64,000 nucleotides of DNA, from assembly GCA_037974335.1 (NCBI GenBank), contig CM075761.1, positions 13,319,543-13,383,542 of the forward strand, read 5' to 3'. The notes below the pieces were generated by a model that saw nothing but the letters and a program-made list of their open reading frames with translations, was not told the DNA's origin and searched no databases. Below are positions 29,349 through 39,994 of the stretch, in pieces; within the stretch, counting starts at the first letter, position 1, and the number at the start of each line of letters is the position of its first letter. The position numbers and the translations under genes are program-made. Source of the stretch: Prionace glauca. Its lineage: Eukaryota > Chordata > Chondrichthyes > Carcharhiniformes > Carcharhinidae.

Positions 29349-29645
29349 GGGTGACATTGAAGCTCACAATGTCACTATGGGGCGACTCATATTCCTTCCC
29401 TTTTACTGTTTTCGAAAAGGTGCAGCTGAAGATTCCTCCATCTTTTGGTGCCAGCTCTTTGATCGTGAAGATGACTGTCCTGTCAGTGTCTGACATGTTA
29501 CGGGTGAAGATGACTGTCCTTTGATCCTGATATAAGTTGGCGACGTTGCTTGGATAGTTGCTGGTACAGTTGATGGAGACTTTCTCCCCCACTGACAACA
29601 CACCAGACGCCGGCACTATGGAGATGGCGGGTTTCAGTAGCTCAT
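29349..29645 (-). CDS. Gene B Ig domain 3 (C2-type, LRC/FcR-like)
   Basis: A 297-bp phase 1-1 exon (acceptor 'ctacttattccag', donor GTGAGT). Begins '(D)ELLKPAISIVPASGVLS' and ends 'DIVSFNVTR'. Core cysteines lie in 'KVSINCTS' and 'GGIFSCTF'; the C-strand is 'VANLYQDQR' and again lacks Trp, having Leu-Tyr there. 'IKELAPKDGGIFSC' is the usual E-F stretch. Sequons are Asn-Cys-Thr, Asn-Met-Ser and Asn-Val-Thr. It is clearly a sister of domain 2 (34793-35092), sharing 'LSVGE' or 'LTVGE' and 'GKEY', so the two arose by exon duplication. Reading is open throughout. Confidence 0.87.
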
Positions 29646-29719
29646 CTGGAATAAGTAGAGAACATCAATAGGTTATTTATTAGCGGAAGAAATCGGCTGA
29701 CGTTGACAGTGCAGCGAAG

Positions 29720-29955
29720 TGAGGGTGAACATCTTCATGTGCCACAATCTGGCACTACTTCTGCTGCACTGAGGAAGAATTTAGGATGGCCAATGTACCT
29801 AACCAGCATACCTTTCAGAGTGTGGGAAGAAAGACAGAGGATCCAGAGGAAACCCACGCAGACACGGGGAGAAGGTGCGCACTCCGCAAAGTCATGCAAG
29901 CCGAGAATCGAGACTGGGTCGATAGCCACTGGGAATGAGGAGTCGCCCGCCTAAT
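29720..29955 (-). mobile_element. SINE body, diverged
   Basis: 'gaagaatttaggatggccaa', 'gaaacccacgcagacacgg' and 'gccgagaatcgagactgg' are the inverted SINE body and B box. Confidence 0.7.
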
Positions 29956-29959
29956 AGCA

Positions 29960-31021
29960 TTCTCACTCGCCAATTAATCAGAAACTTGATAAGACCCTGG
30001 TCAGTCCCCACTTGGAGTACTATGCGCAGTTCTGGTCGCCAAACTCCAGAAGAGATGTGGAAGCTACTGAAAGGGTGCAGAGGAGATATTCAAGGATGTT
30101 GCCTGTACTGGGAGGCATGCCTTATGAACATAGGTTGAGGGAGCTAGGTCTCTTCTCCCTGGAGAGGCGACCTGATAGAGGTTTATAAAATGTTGAGAGG
30201 AATAGATAGGGTGGATTCTCGGAGGCTATTTCCCAGGGCTGAAATGGTCACTACGAGAGGACACAGGTTTAAGGTGCTGGGGAGCAGGTACAGAGAAAAT
30301 GTCAGGGGTAAGTTTTTCACTCAGAGCGTGGTGAGTGAGTGGAATCGGCTGCCGTCGGTGGCGGTAGAGGCGAATTAGTTGGGGTCTTTTAAGAGACTTC
30401 CGGATGAGTACATGGGATTTAATGGGATTTGGAGTTACAGATAATTCTATGGCCTGGTAGGTATGGATATGATCGGCGCAACTTGTGGGCCGAAGGGCCT
30501 GTTTGATCAAAGAACAAAGAACAAAAACAGCCCGGGAAATAGGCCCTTCGGCCCAATGAGCCCGCGCCACCATTTTAACATTACAAGTCCCCCCTCCACC
30601 CATGACCCTTATCTATGCTTATGGCATTACACATTGAGGGAAAACTAATTTAGGGACAATTTATCACCTCCAATCAACCTAATAGCACATCTTTGGGGTG
30701 TGAGAAGAAACCGGACCACCCGGAGGAAACCCACGCAGGCACGGGGAGAATGTGCAAACTCCCACAGACACCGGCCCAAATCCATGTGTCTGCACAGCAA
30801 TCAGTGATATTCACTGAGCTGTCGTCTTGCCCAGTATCTGGTCCAGTTTAGGCACACACTAACGACATGAAGCACTAGGCCAATCTCGAACAACCAAGAG
30901 CAGCCCAAGTACGACCCATCGCGTGTCTGCCCCTCGTTGGACAACAAGGCGGACCGACTTAAAACCTGTGAATTAAAAGAGAAAAACATTAGCATCATGT
31001 TTGTGCTGTAGTGTTCTATGT
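29960..31021 (+). mobile_element. CR1-C split by a composite SINE-2
   Basis: CR1-C runs to 'gccgaagggcctgttt' at 30504 and resumes at 30999 with 'gtttgtgctgtagtgttcta'. 'GTTTG' is present on both sides of the 494-base insert and looks like its target-site duplication. Confidence 0.85.
30505..30998 (-). mobile_element. Composite SINE-2, complete unit with target-site duplication
   Basis: Minus-strand order: about 165 bases of head (starting 'atgatgctaatgtttttctc', then 'tttaattcacaggttttaag'), a shortened tRNA-like piece ('acgacagctcagtga'), the SINE-2 body, and the terminal 'ttctttgttctttgat'. Since both ends abut a cleanly interrupted CR1-C, head and SINE moved as one element. Confidence 0.82.
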
Positions 31022-31029
31022 TGTGTGTT

Positions 31030-31500
31030 AACTCAACTAATGTTCCGGGGCCCAGGGTCAAATCCTGGTGCAGCAGACACTGGAATTTGGATTCAATTTG
31101 GATTCCATGAAACTACATCTGGAATTAAGAGCCTGCTAATGAGCATTGTTGGTTGTTGAAAAAGCACATCTGGTTCACTCGTGTCCTTCCGGGGAAAAAA
31201 AATGCCTGCCTTCCGTGGATAGGTTTATGGATGGAAAGGGTTTGGTTTAGGTTAGAGGGTCATTGCTTTTGTAACTGGTCGGCGCAACATCGTGGGCCGA
31301 AGGGCCTGTTCTGGGCTGTAATGTTCTATGTTCTTTATCCGATCTGCCCTACATTCATGCCAAAGCCACAGCAATGTTGTTAACTCTCAACTACCATCTG
31401 AATTTGCTTTGCAAGCCATTCAGTCGAAAGACAGTTGGGGGTAGGCAATAAATCTGGGTGAGGTGTGCGACGTTTAAGTCCCATGAATAATAAAAAAACT
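31030..31500 (+). mobile_element. SINE-4 split by CR1-A
   Basis: 'gggtcaaatcctggtgcagc' (B-box-like), 'gcacatctggttcactcgtg', a break at 31213, then 'ccgatctgccctacattcat' and 'caagccattcagtcgaaaga' to the LINE-R-like end. Confidence 0.75.
31214..31338 (+). mobile_element. CR1-A tail inside SINE-4
   Basis: 'cgtggataggtttatggatg' to 'taatgttctatgttct'; only about 125 bases were copied. Confidence 0.85.
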
Positions 31501-31792
31501 TTACGCAGCAGAAAACTCCGACTAAAATGTATCATTAAAAGCAGAAAGGAAAAGACAATTCTCCTGGGGAGTGTGTGCACAGAACAGTAAAGTGGCAGGG
31601 GTGAGGAATATCAATACTATTTGCCTCAGTCCGAAATGATGGTCCTGTTAATCTGAGACTGGGATCTCATGCACCTTCTGCCCTTTTCTGGGTACTCCTC
31701 GCCCAAGTAAAGAGGAGATGGAGGCAAAAGACCTCATTGCATCGATCACCATCAACAACGAATACACTGACCTATCTACATGAAATTACCAA
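31501..31792. other. No recognised feature
   Basis: Intron sequence of gene B without a repeat or exon that I recognise. Confidence 0.4.
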
Positions 31793-32480
31793 ATAGAACA
31801 TAGAACACGAGAGCACAAACAGGTCCTTCGGCCTACAAGTTGTGCCGATCACATCCGTACCTACCAGGCCATAGAAACATCTGTAACTCCAAATCCCATT
31901 AAATCCCATATACCCATGCAGAAGTCTTTTAAAAGACCCCAGCGAGTTCGCCTCTACCCCACCAACGGCAGCCGATTCCACTCAATCACAACTCTCTGAT
32001 TGAAACCCTTACCTCTAATATCTCCTCTGTACCTGCTCCCCAGCACCTTAAACCTGTGTCTTCTCGTAGCGACCATTTCAGCCCTGGGAAATAGCCTCCG
32101 AGAATCCACCCTATCTATTCCTCTCAACATTTTATAAACCTCTATCAGGTCGCCTCTCATCCTTCGTCTCTCCAGGGAGAAGAGTCCCATCTCCCTCAAT
32201 CTATCCTCATAAGGCATGCCTCCCAACCTAGGCAACATCCTTGTAAATCTCCTCTGCACCCTCTCAATAGCTTCCACATCCTTCCTGTAGTGAGGCGACC
32301 AGAACTGCGCACAGTACTCCAAGTGGGGTCTAACAAGGGTCTTATAAAGTTGCAGCACCACCTCCCGACTCCTAAACTCAATCCCTCAATTAATGAAGGC
32401 GAGTACACAATACGCCTTCTTGACCACATCCTCCACCTGCGAGGCCGGTTTCAGAGTCCAAAGAATACGGATTCAGTCTG
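31793..32480 (-). mobile_element. CR1-C, 5'-truncated
   Basis: Minus-strand ORF2 end from '[20 protein letters not shown]' on, with tail complement 'atagaacatagaacacgaga' at the left end. Confidence 0.88.
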
Positions 32481-32654
32481 CTCATCCAATCATACACAGA
32501 ACGCATGAAATCAGGCTTGCATTGTATAATTTCTTCCCAGACATGCATATTTGCTCATAGGCAACGTGCCGAGAGTACAAGAGCGGAAAGCACTCCTTGC
32601 GATTTCTTTGGTTGTCAACTTTGTAGACATAATTATTCATTGTTGAACAGGTGT

Positions 32655-32860
32655 TTGTTTTTACCATCGTTCACGGGACATGGGCGTCACTGGCTGGTCA
32701 GCAGTTATTGTCCATCCTTAGTTGCCTGAGGGCAGTTGAGAGCCAATCACATTGCTGTGGTTCTGGAGTCACGTGTCGCCAAGTCCTGGTAATGACGACA
32801 GATTTCCTTCCCAAAAGGCAGTTGTGAACCATCATATGGGTATATTTAAGGTTGTTTTAT
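32655..32860 (-). mobile_element. SINE-4 copy, inverted
   Basis: Starts with the tail shared with LINE-R ('gacatgggcgtcactggctg', 'ttattgtccatccttagttg'), then the SINE-4 body ('attgctgtggttctggagtc', 'gacagatttccttccc'). Confidence 0.75.
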
Positions 32861-32861
32861 G

Positions 32862-33135
32862 CGTGTCTCAAGTAGGCTTACATTAACAGGACAATGGAGA
32901 TGATTTGAAAACCTAAGCATCCTAGTCGTCTCAGGGGCAATTTTAGTATGGCCAATCAGCCTAACCCGCACATCTTTGGACTGTGGGAGGAAACTGGAGT
33001 ACCAGGAGGAAACCCACGCAGACACGAGGAGAATGTGCAAACTCCACACAGACAGTGACCGGAGCCGGGAATCGAACCCAGGGCCCAGGAGCTGTGAAGC
33101 AGCAGTGCTAACCACTGTGCTACCGTGCCACCCAC
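32862..33135 (-). mobile_element. SINE-3, full length
   Basis: Tail complement 'caagtaggcttacattaaca', body, B box and head to 'cactgtgctaccgtgccacc'. Confidence 0.88.
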
Positions 33136-33780
33136 GTTTTGGTGGAGGTGAATGAAGGCTGGGCCTTTTGCCCCACTTTGATGAACCGCAACACCCTGTA
33201 TGCAAAAATTCTACTGATTGTGATGTTACAGAATCTGGTAGATTTCAAGACCAAACTTCTTCACCTTCACAACATTGGAAACTCAATAAGAAATTAATTC
33301 TTCAAATCTCGCACGGCATTAAGCAAACTGCAGCTCATAAAACCCAGCATGTAGCCACTCCAAAAAAAAAACACATTCCAACGGTTCACAGGACTGAGAT
33401 AAGAGTCAAGGGCATAACTCTAGGTGTAACTTTGCATGTGATGTGACAATTTATCCAAAGCTGTTAGATCCTCTAAATTTGTGATTCAGTGAATGTTGAA
33501 AGGTTGACCCCCCTTGTGGGAAAATCCAGAACTAAGCGGCGAACATTATAAATAAGCTGTGATTTTATAAATATTATAAATAAGAGTTTTTCTTACACAG
33601 AATAAATTAAACTAAGAAAAAGACACACACAAGCCTGTGGAGAACACAACTGATGCAAACCATGACGATGGAATAATGAATCCTCTCAGTGTCTTGCTTT
33701 AAACAGGGCTCAGGATACGAGCTTCACCTGGTTGATTAATTACTAATCCCAGGGAGGTCAAATGCAACAAATCCGACAGG
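33136..33780. other. No recognised feature
   Basis: Intron sequence of gene B. The 92-codon plus-strand ORF has no domain. Confidence 0.45.
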
Positions 33781-33874
33781 GACCAATAGTTTAAGGGTGG
33801 AGAATGTCCTCTCGAGAGTTTGGACTCTGTCGAGAATAATGGGGCAAGAGTTAATGAAATGATATATCATTCAC

Positions 33875-34030
33875 TGGTGACACTGAACTCCACGAAGTTA
33901 CTACGGGGCGACACATACTCTATCCCTCGCACCTATTTCATAACACTGCAGCTATAGGCTTCGCCATGCATTGGGTTGAGGTCTTGGATGGTGAAGATCA
34001 TGGCCCTCGTGGGTTCTGAGACACTGTAAT
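33875..34030 (-). pseudogene. Truncated second copy of gene B Ig domain 2 exon
   Basis: Minus-strand sequence decodes to 'IQDLNPMHGEAYSCSV', then a stop, then 'YVSPRSNFVEFSVTS' and a GTGAAT donor. It parallels the 3' half of the exon at 34793-35092. Similarity continues through the shared downstream intron (33781-33874 against 34698-34792), so this is a tandem duplication about 917 bases away. Lacking the first half with the first core Cys and carrying a stop, it is a dead fragment. Confidence 0.8.
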
Positions 34031-34267
34031 TATGAGACGTTAGTAATTCTGCATGCAAGCCATGGGAGTCATCACACTCTCTCTTTCAGAGGGTAATTCA
34101 TTTTTACACCTCTCCTCCTCAAAATGCAATGCTTACATTAGGGTACAGTAAAATATTTAATCTTTTCATGTGTCCAGTGCAGAGGTAGTTGCATTCCTGA
34201 GAAAATACAAGGTGTGATAAATTCTGAGGGGAAGGCGGAAATCGGGGGTCTATCGTTAACGTTTATG

Positions 34268-34538
34268 CTTTAGAGTCACAAGTAGACTTCTATTAACACT
34301 GGAATGAAGTCAATGTGAAAATCCCACAGTCGCCATGCTCTAGCATCTGTTCAGGTACGGTACACTGAGGGAGAATTTAGCATGGCAAATGCACCTAACC
34401 AGCACGTATTTTGGAATATGAGGGGAAAGTGGAACATCTAGGTGAGAACATGCAAACTCCACGCAGACACAGGCCCAAACCTGGAATCGTGCCAACATCT
34501 CTGGCGCTGTGTGGCAGAGCACTGTGCCACCGTAGATT
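34268..34538 (-). mobile_element. SINE-3 copy
   Basis: 'acaagtagacttctattaac' tail complement through 'ggcagagcactgtgccaccg'. It lies between the two copies of the domain 2 exon. Confidence 0.8.
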
Positions 34539-34792
34539 TGAGCTTACAAACTGATCAGTCAGATTCTAATTAAATGTTGCTTCTGGTTTGAGAGGAGAAT
34601 GGACGCGTTCTTACTCTTCATCCCTGTTTCCCACATCTCAACGCAATGGTTAATGCTTCAAGGGTGAAACAGAGACTGTTAAAGTACCATCCAAAGTTGA
34701 CCAATAGTTTAAGGGTGGAGAATGACCTCTCGAGAGTTGGACTCTTCTCGAGAGTAATGGGGCAAGGATTAATGAAATGATATATCATTCAC

Positions 34793-35092
34793 TGGTGACA
34801 TTGAACTCCACAAAGTTATTACGGGACGACACATATTCTTTCCCTAACACCTTTTTCGCAACACTGCAGCTGTAGGCTCCGCCATCCATTGGGTCGAGCT
34901 CTTGGATGGTGGAGATGACGGTCCTCATGGGTTCTGAAGCATTGTGGGTATCGATAGCAGGTCCGCCATGCTCCCTGTACAAACAGGAGGTGTGGCTCGG
35001 GTGATTGGCAGTGCAGTTAATGTGAACTCACTCCCCCACTGTTAGCACATCAGAGGCTATCTCTATTGAGACAGAGGGCTTGGAAAGTTCAT
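34793..35092 (-). pseudogene. Gene B Ig domain 2 exon with an in-frame stop
   Basis: A 300-bp phase 1-1 exon, acceptor 'ttacag', donor GTGAAT (weaker than its sisters). It reads '(D)ELSKPSVSIEIASDVLTVGE', then TGA at 35028-35030 where domain 3 has Lys, then 'VHINCTANHPSHTSCLYREH', 'IQELDPMDGGAYSCSV' and 'NNFVEFNVTS'. All other landmarks are intact: two core Cys, the Leu-Tyr-Arg-Glu C-strand, and the Gly-Gly-Ala-Tyr-Ser-Cys F-strand. Because every Ig exon here is phase 1-1, skipping it would keep the frame and give a three-domain receptor. It could be a dead exon in a working gene, a sign that the whole gene is failing, or a sequence error. Confidence 0.8.
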
Positions 35093-35365
35093 CTGTAACT
35101 GATAGAACACAAGGAACAGATGAGCCACTAATGTGAGTACGAGGAGGGATGGAACAGGGGAGCACCGTGACCTGAAGTACAAGCAGGAAATTCTGGACTC
35201 AAGTTGTCCTTTCTTGAACTGAGCTCAGATTTCTACCGACACTGAAAGGCGAAACCATCTGGAAATTGCAATCTTTCACCTTCCGTGGGACCACCATGAG
35301 CTAATATTATTTTGCATTCATGGGCGTCGCTGGTTGATTAGCATTTATTTTCCATTCTTAGTTGC

Positions 35366-36590
35366 AGAGACTTGGTGTGTACTCGTTGGAGTTTAGAAGG
35401 ATCTTATAGAGACGTATAAGATAATGAAGGGGTTTGGATAGCGTCAAGGTAGAGAGATTCTTCCCGCTTAGAAAGGATAAATGTGTAGTCGTCCATTTCG
35501 GCAGAACCAACGGGATGAACGAGTACACTATCAAGGGCAGGAGTCTTAGTAGCGTTGAAGAACAGAAGGATCTCGGGGTCCGGGTCCACAGGACTCTTAA
35601 ATCGGCCTCGCAGGTGGAGGAAGTGGTAAAGAAGGCGTATGGTGTACTGGCCTTCATTAATCAAGGGATTGAGTTTAGGAGTCGGGAGGTAATGCTACAA
35701 CTTTACAGGACCCTTGTCAAGCCTCATTTGGAGTACTGTGCGCAGTTCTGGTCGCCTCACTATAGGAAAGACGTAGAAGCTATTGAAAGGGTGCAGAGGA
35801 GATTTACAAGGATGTTGCCCGGACTGGGAGGCATGCCTTATGAAGTTAGGTTGAGGAAGCTGGGACTCTTTTCCCTGGAGAAGCGAAGGTTGAGAGGCGA
35901 CCTGATAGAAGTTTATAAAATGCTGAGAGGAATAGATAGGGTGGACTCTCAGAGGCTATTTCCCCGGGTTGAAATGGTCGCTACGAGAGGACACAGATTT
36001 AAGGTGCGGGGAGGGAAGTACAGAGGTGATGTTAGGGGTAAGTTTTTCACTCAGAGGGTGGTGAGTGAATGGAATCGGCTGCCGTCATCGGTGGTGGAGG
36101 CGAACTCGCTGGGGTTTTTTAAAAGACTTCTGGATGAGTATATGGGGTTTAATGGGATTGGGGGTTATAGATAGGTCTATAGATGGGTGGGGTTGATGTG
36201 ATCGGCGCAACTCGAGGGCCGAAGGGCCTGTTTGTGCTGTTATGTTCTATGTTTCTATGATAGCAGGACTTCTATGAAGGCACAGCCTCACAATAAGGTG
36301 TGTGTGTGGGGGGGGGGGGGAGTTTAGGTCAGAGTTGAGGAGGAGCTTTTTCACTCAAAGGGTGGTGAATCTCTGGAACTCTCTGCCCGTTGAAGTGGTG
36401 GAGGCTGCCTCGCTGAATATATTTAAGTCACGGGTAGGTAGGTTTCTGATAGACAGGGGAATTAAGGGGAGAGAGCAGGAAAGTGGAACTGATCCACTTC
36501 AGATCAGCCATGAACTCATTGAATGGCGGGGCAGGCTCGAAGGGCTAGATGGCCTACTCCTGCTCCTATTTCTTATGTTCTGCTTATGTT
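35366..36590 (+). mobile_element. CR1-B 3' end split by CR1-C
   Basis: Left arm 35366-35477 ('ttcttcccgcttagaaagga'), right arm about 36258-36590 ('gatagcaggacttctatgaa' to 'cctatttcttatgttc'). 'GTTGC' flanks the whole unit as a probable target-site duplication in LINE-R. Confidence 0.85.
35478..36257 (+). mobile_element. CR1-C, 5'-truncated, ORF2 end open
   Basis: About 230 open codons from 'VVVHFGRTNGMNEYTIKGRS' to 'DEYMGFNGIGGYR', plus the tail. 'GATA' is repeated at its two ends. Confidence 0.9.
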
Positions 36591-36741
36591 GTTATGTTGC
36601 CCTTGAGAAGATTGTAGTGAGCTGCCTTTTGAAATGTTGCAGTCCATGTGACACAGTCTCAAGAACCTTAAGGACGTTCTTCACCCTGCAACTGAGAAGA
36701 AACAACTGTAGTTTTCGATGGTTAGTGGCTTGGAGGGGGAC

Positions 36742-37494
36742 ATAGAACATAGAACATAGAACATTACAGCACAAACAGGCCCTTCGGCCCTCGAGTTGCG
36801 CCGATCACATCAACCCCATCAATCTATAGACCTCTCTACAACCCCCAATCCCATTAAACCCCATATACTCATCCAGAAGTCTTTTAAAAGACCCCAGCGA
36901 GTTCGCCTCCACCACCGATGACGGCAGCCGATTCCATTCACTCACCACCCTCTGAGTGAAAAACTTACCCCTAACATCACCTCTGTACTTCCCTCCCCAC
37001 ACCTTAAATCTGTGTCCTCTCGTAGCGACCATTTCAACCCGGGGAAATAGCCTCTGAGAGTCCACCCTATCTATTCCTCTCAACATTTTATAAACTTCTA
37101 TCAGGTCGCCTCTCAACCTTCGCCTCTCTAGGGAAAATAGTCCCAGCTCCCTTAACCTATCTTCATAAGGCATGCCTCCCAGTCCAGGCAACATCCTTGT
37201 AAATCTCCTCTGCACCCTTTCAATAGCTTCTACGTCTTTCCTACAGTGAGGCGACCAGAACTGCGCACAGTACTCCAAATAAGGCCTGACAAGGGTCCTG
37301 TGAAGTTGCAGCATTACCTCCCAACTCCTAAACTCAATCCCTCGATTAATGAAGGCCAGTACACCATACGCCTTCTTGACCACCTCCTCCACCTGCGAGG
37401 CCGATTTAAGAGTCCTGTGGACCCAGACCCCGAGATCCTTCTGCTCTTCAACGCTATTAAGACTCCTGCCCTTAATAGTGTACTCGTTCATCCC
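36742..37494 (-). mobile_element. CR1-C, 5'-truncated, ORF2 end open
   Basis: 228 open codons beginning 'MNEYTIKGRSLNSVEEQKDL', nearly the same as the copy at 35478-36257. It is inserted in LINE-R. Confidence 0.9.
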
Positions 37495-37882
37495 TTACAC
37501 CTGGTTGTGTTCCCAAGTATCTGCTGTCCCTTGCCCTTCTTGATTGAAGTTGTCATATGTTTGGAAGCCGCTGTCTAAGAATTTTTGTTGAATTACTGCA
37601 GTGCATCTTGTAGATGGCACACACAGGTCCTACTGTGGCTCGGTGATGGAGAAGTGGATGATCCTGAATGTGGTGCCAATCAAGCGGTCTGCTACTACCT
37701 GGATGGTGTCATGTTTCTTGAGCGTTGTTGGAGCTGCATCCATCTAGACAAGTGGGGGGGGGGGGGGGGGCGGGTATTCCATCACATTCTTAAGTTGTGT
37801 CTTGTAGATAATGATACTGTTTGTGGAGTCAGGAGGGAGTTACTTGCCGTAGTTTTCCGAGTCTCTGATCTGCTCTTGTAGC

Positions 37883-38450
37883 CAATGTGTTTATATGGAA
37901 CATAGAACATTACAGCGCAGTACAGGCCCTTCGGCCCTCGATGTTGTGCCGACCAGTGGAACCAATCTAATGACCCTCTAACCTAAACTATTCCAATGTT
38001 ATCCATATGCCTATCCACTGACCATTTGAACGCCCTTAAAGTTGGCGAGTCCACAACTGCTGCAGGCAGGGCATTCCACGACCTTACGACCCTCTGAGTA
38101 AAGAACCTACCTCTGACATCCGTCCTATAATTACCACCTCTTAATTTAAAGCTTGTGTTAAACCCCTTGTGTTAGCCATCACCATCCCAGGTAAAAGGCT
38201 CTCACTGTCCACCCTATCCAATCCTTTGATCATCTTGTATGCCTCAATCAGGTCACCATGTAACCTTCTTCTCTCCAATGAAAATAACCTCAAGTCTCTT
38301 CAGCCTTTCCTCATGAGACCTTCCCACCATAACAGGCAACATCCTGGTAAACCTCCTCTGCACCCTTTACAATGCCTCCACATCTCTCTTATAATGTGGC
38401 GACCAGAACTGTACGCAATACTCCAAGTGTGGCCGCACCAGAGTTTTGGA
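37883..38450 (-). mobile_element. CR1 (CR1-A relative), 5'-truncated
   Basis: 'aacatagaacattacagcgc' at the 3' terminus. The ORF2 end is broken. The tail differs from CR1-A ('cctcgatgttgtgccgacca'), so it is a sister subfamily. Confidence 0.82.
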
Positions 38451-38736
38451 TGATGTATCAGTTTGAGTTTCTCATCAATGACGACCACAAAAAATGTTGA
38501 CATCTTGTCACAAGTATTAGTTATTCCATCCAAATTTTGACAGTGTGTTTGCCAATTGCGCAGGGTGTTACACCACTGCTGGCAGATACTCCCCTGTTTT
38601 ATAAATATGCTATCCCTCTCTCTGTCTCCCTCCCTGGCCGGAATGAACTGAGGATATCAGAGAAGATAATGTTTCCCTAGTTAGAATCCATGTAAAGGAG
38701 GGAAAGCGGTCAAGTTGAGTAAAATATAGTTATTGT

Positions 38737-39000
38737 GACAAGTAGGCTTACATCAACACTGCAATGAAGTGATTGTGAAAATCCCATAATTCCCACACCA
38801 CGGCACCTATCTGGCTACATTGAGAGAATATTTAACATGGCCAATGGATCTAACCAGCACATCTTTGGGACTGTATGAGCAAGCAAGAGAACCCAGAGGA
38901 AAAACAAGCAAAAAACGGGGAGAGCGTTCTCATTCCACGCAGGCAGTGCCCAAGTTGGGAACGGAAATGGGGCCCTGACACTGTGCCATGGTGCCGCCCC
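38737..39000 (-). mobile_element. SINE-3 copy
   Basis: 'acaagtaggcttacatcaac' to 'actgtgccatggtgccgccc'; diverged B box. Confidence 0.82.
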
Positions 39001-39087
39001 ATTAAATCAGGCCTTTCAAAATGGCGGGCTCCACTACAAGTGACACGATTGCCAGTAAACAGAGGGGCACGTAGGGAAACGTAGACA

Positions 39088-39842
39088 AGTGTGAGATAAT
39101 GCAGTTTGGAAGGACAAATCAAAATAGAACGTGCAGGGTAAATGGTAGGACTCTGAAGAGTGCAATCTGGAAATACAGGAACAGAATTCCCTAAAAGTGG
39201 CGTAAAGAGTGTTTTTGGTACATTGGTCTTTATAAATCGGAGTATCGAGTATAAAAGTTGGAGTGTTATGGTAAGGTTATATAAGGTGAGGCCAAATTTA
39301 GAGTATTGTGTACAGTTTTGGTCACCTAGTTACAGGAAGGATGTAAATAAGGTTGAAAGAGTGCAGAGAAGGTTCACAGGGATGTTGCTGGGACTTGAGA
39401 AGCTGAGTTACAGAGAGAGAGATTGAATAGGTTAGGAATTTATTCCCTGGAGCGTAGAAGAATGAGGAGAGATTTGATAGAAGTTTATAAGATTTTGATG
39501 GGTATAGATAGAGTGAATGCAAGTAGGCTTTTTCTACTGAGGCTGCGGGGGGTGAGGGGGTTGGGAACAGGGGACATGTGTTAAGGGTGAAAGGAGAAAA
39601 GTTTAAAAGGACTATTGGTGGGGGAGGGGGTCTTCACGCAGAGAGTGATGGGAGCGTACAGTGAGCTGCCGGATAAAGTGTTAAATGCGGGGCCACTTTT
39701 AAGAAAACCTTGGACGGGTTCATGGATGAGAGGGGTGTGGAGGGACACGGTTCAAGTGCAGGTCGGTGGGACTCGGCAAAAATGGTTGGGAACAGACAAG
39801 AGGCCCAAAAGGCCTGTTTCTGAGCTGTAATTTTCTATGGTT
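39088..39842 (+). mobile_element. CR1-D ORF2 end and tail
   Basis: Decodes in pieces to 'VFGTLVFINRSIEYKSWSVM', '[20 protein letters not shown]' and 'FTQRVMGAYSELPDKVLNAG'. Ends 'ggcctgtttctgagctgtaa'. Confidence 0.8.
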
Positions 39843-39994
39843 CACGCTGATTAAGTAAGATGGGGAACCTATTTGGAGACATTTCTATGTTCTATGTTCT
39901 ATTTCTTCTTAATGCAGATAGCATTGTCAGACTGGAACGCCTCATCTGAAATGAAGCTGGAAGCATATCCAACGGGAATATTATCAAAGAGTGG

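Larger units (their letters stand above)
35320..38530 (-). mobile_element. LINE-R, old copy in at least four pieces
   Basis: Pieces at 35320-35365, 36591-36741, 37495-37882 and about 38451-38530 read in order as one element once the insertions are set aside: 'cattcttagttgc' to 'gttgcccttgagaagattg', then 'gtggcttggaggggg' to 'cacctggttgtgttcccaag', then 'gtgtttatatgg' to 'cagtttgagtttctcatcaa'. It is the 3' untranslated and 3' coding part of a LINE on the minus strand. Confidence 0.75.

Noticed and set aside
30840-30985. An alternative membrane exon of gene B within the composite SINE head
   Set aside because: It has an acceptor-like start and a 'WVVLGLLLVV' stretch in sense with gene B, but charged residues sit in the span, it is repeated in other orientations, and it lies inside a mobile element; not called as an exon.
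35434-36174. 246-codon plus-strand ORF as a host gene
   Set aside because: It is the C-terminal end of a CR1-C ORF2, repeated at 36.8, 58.6 and 62.4 kb.
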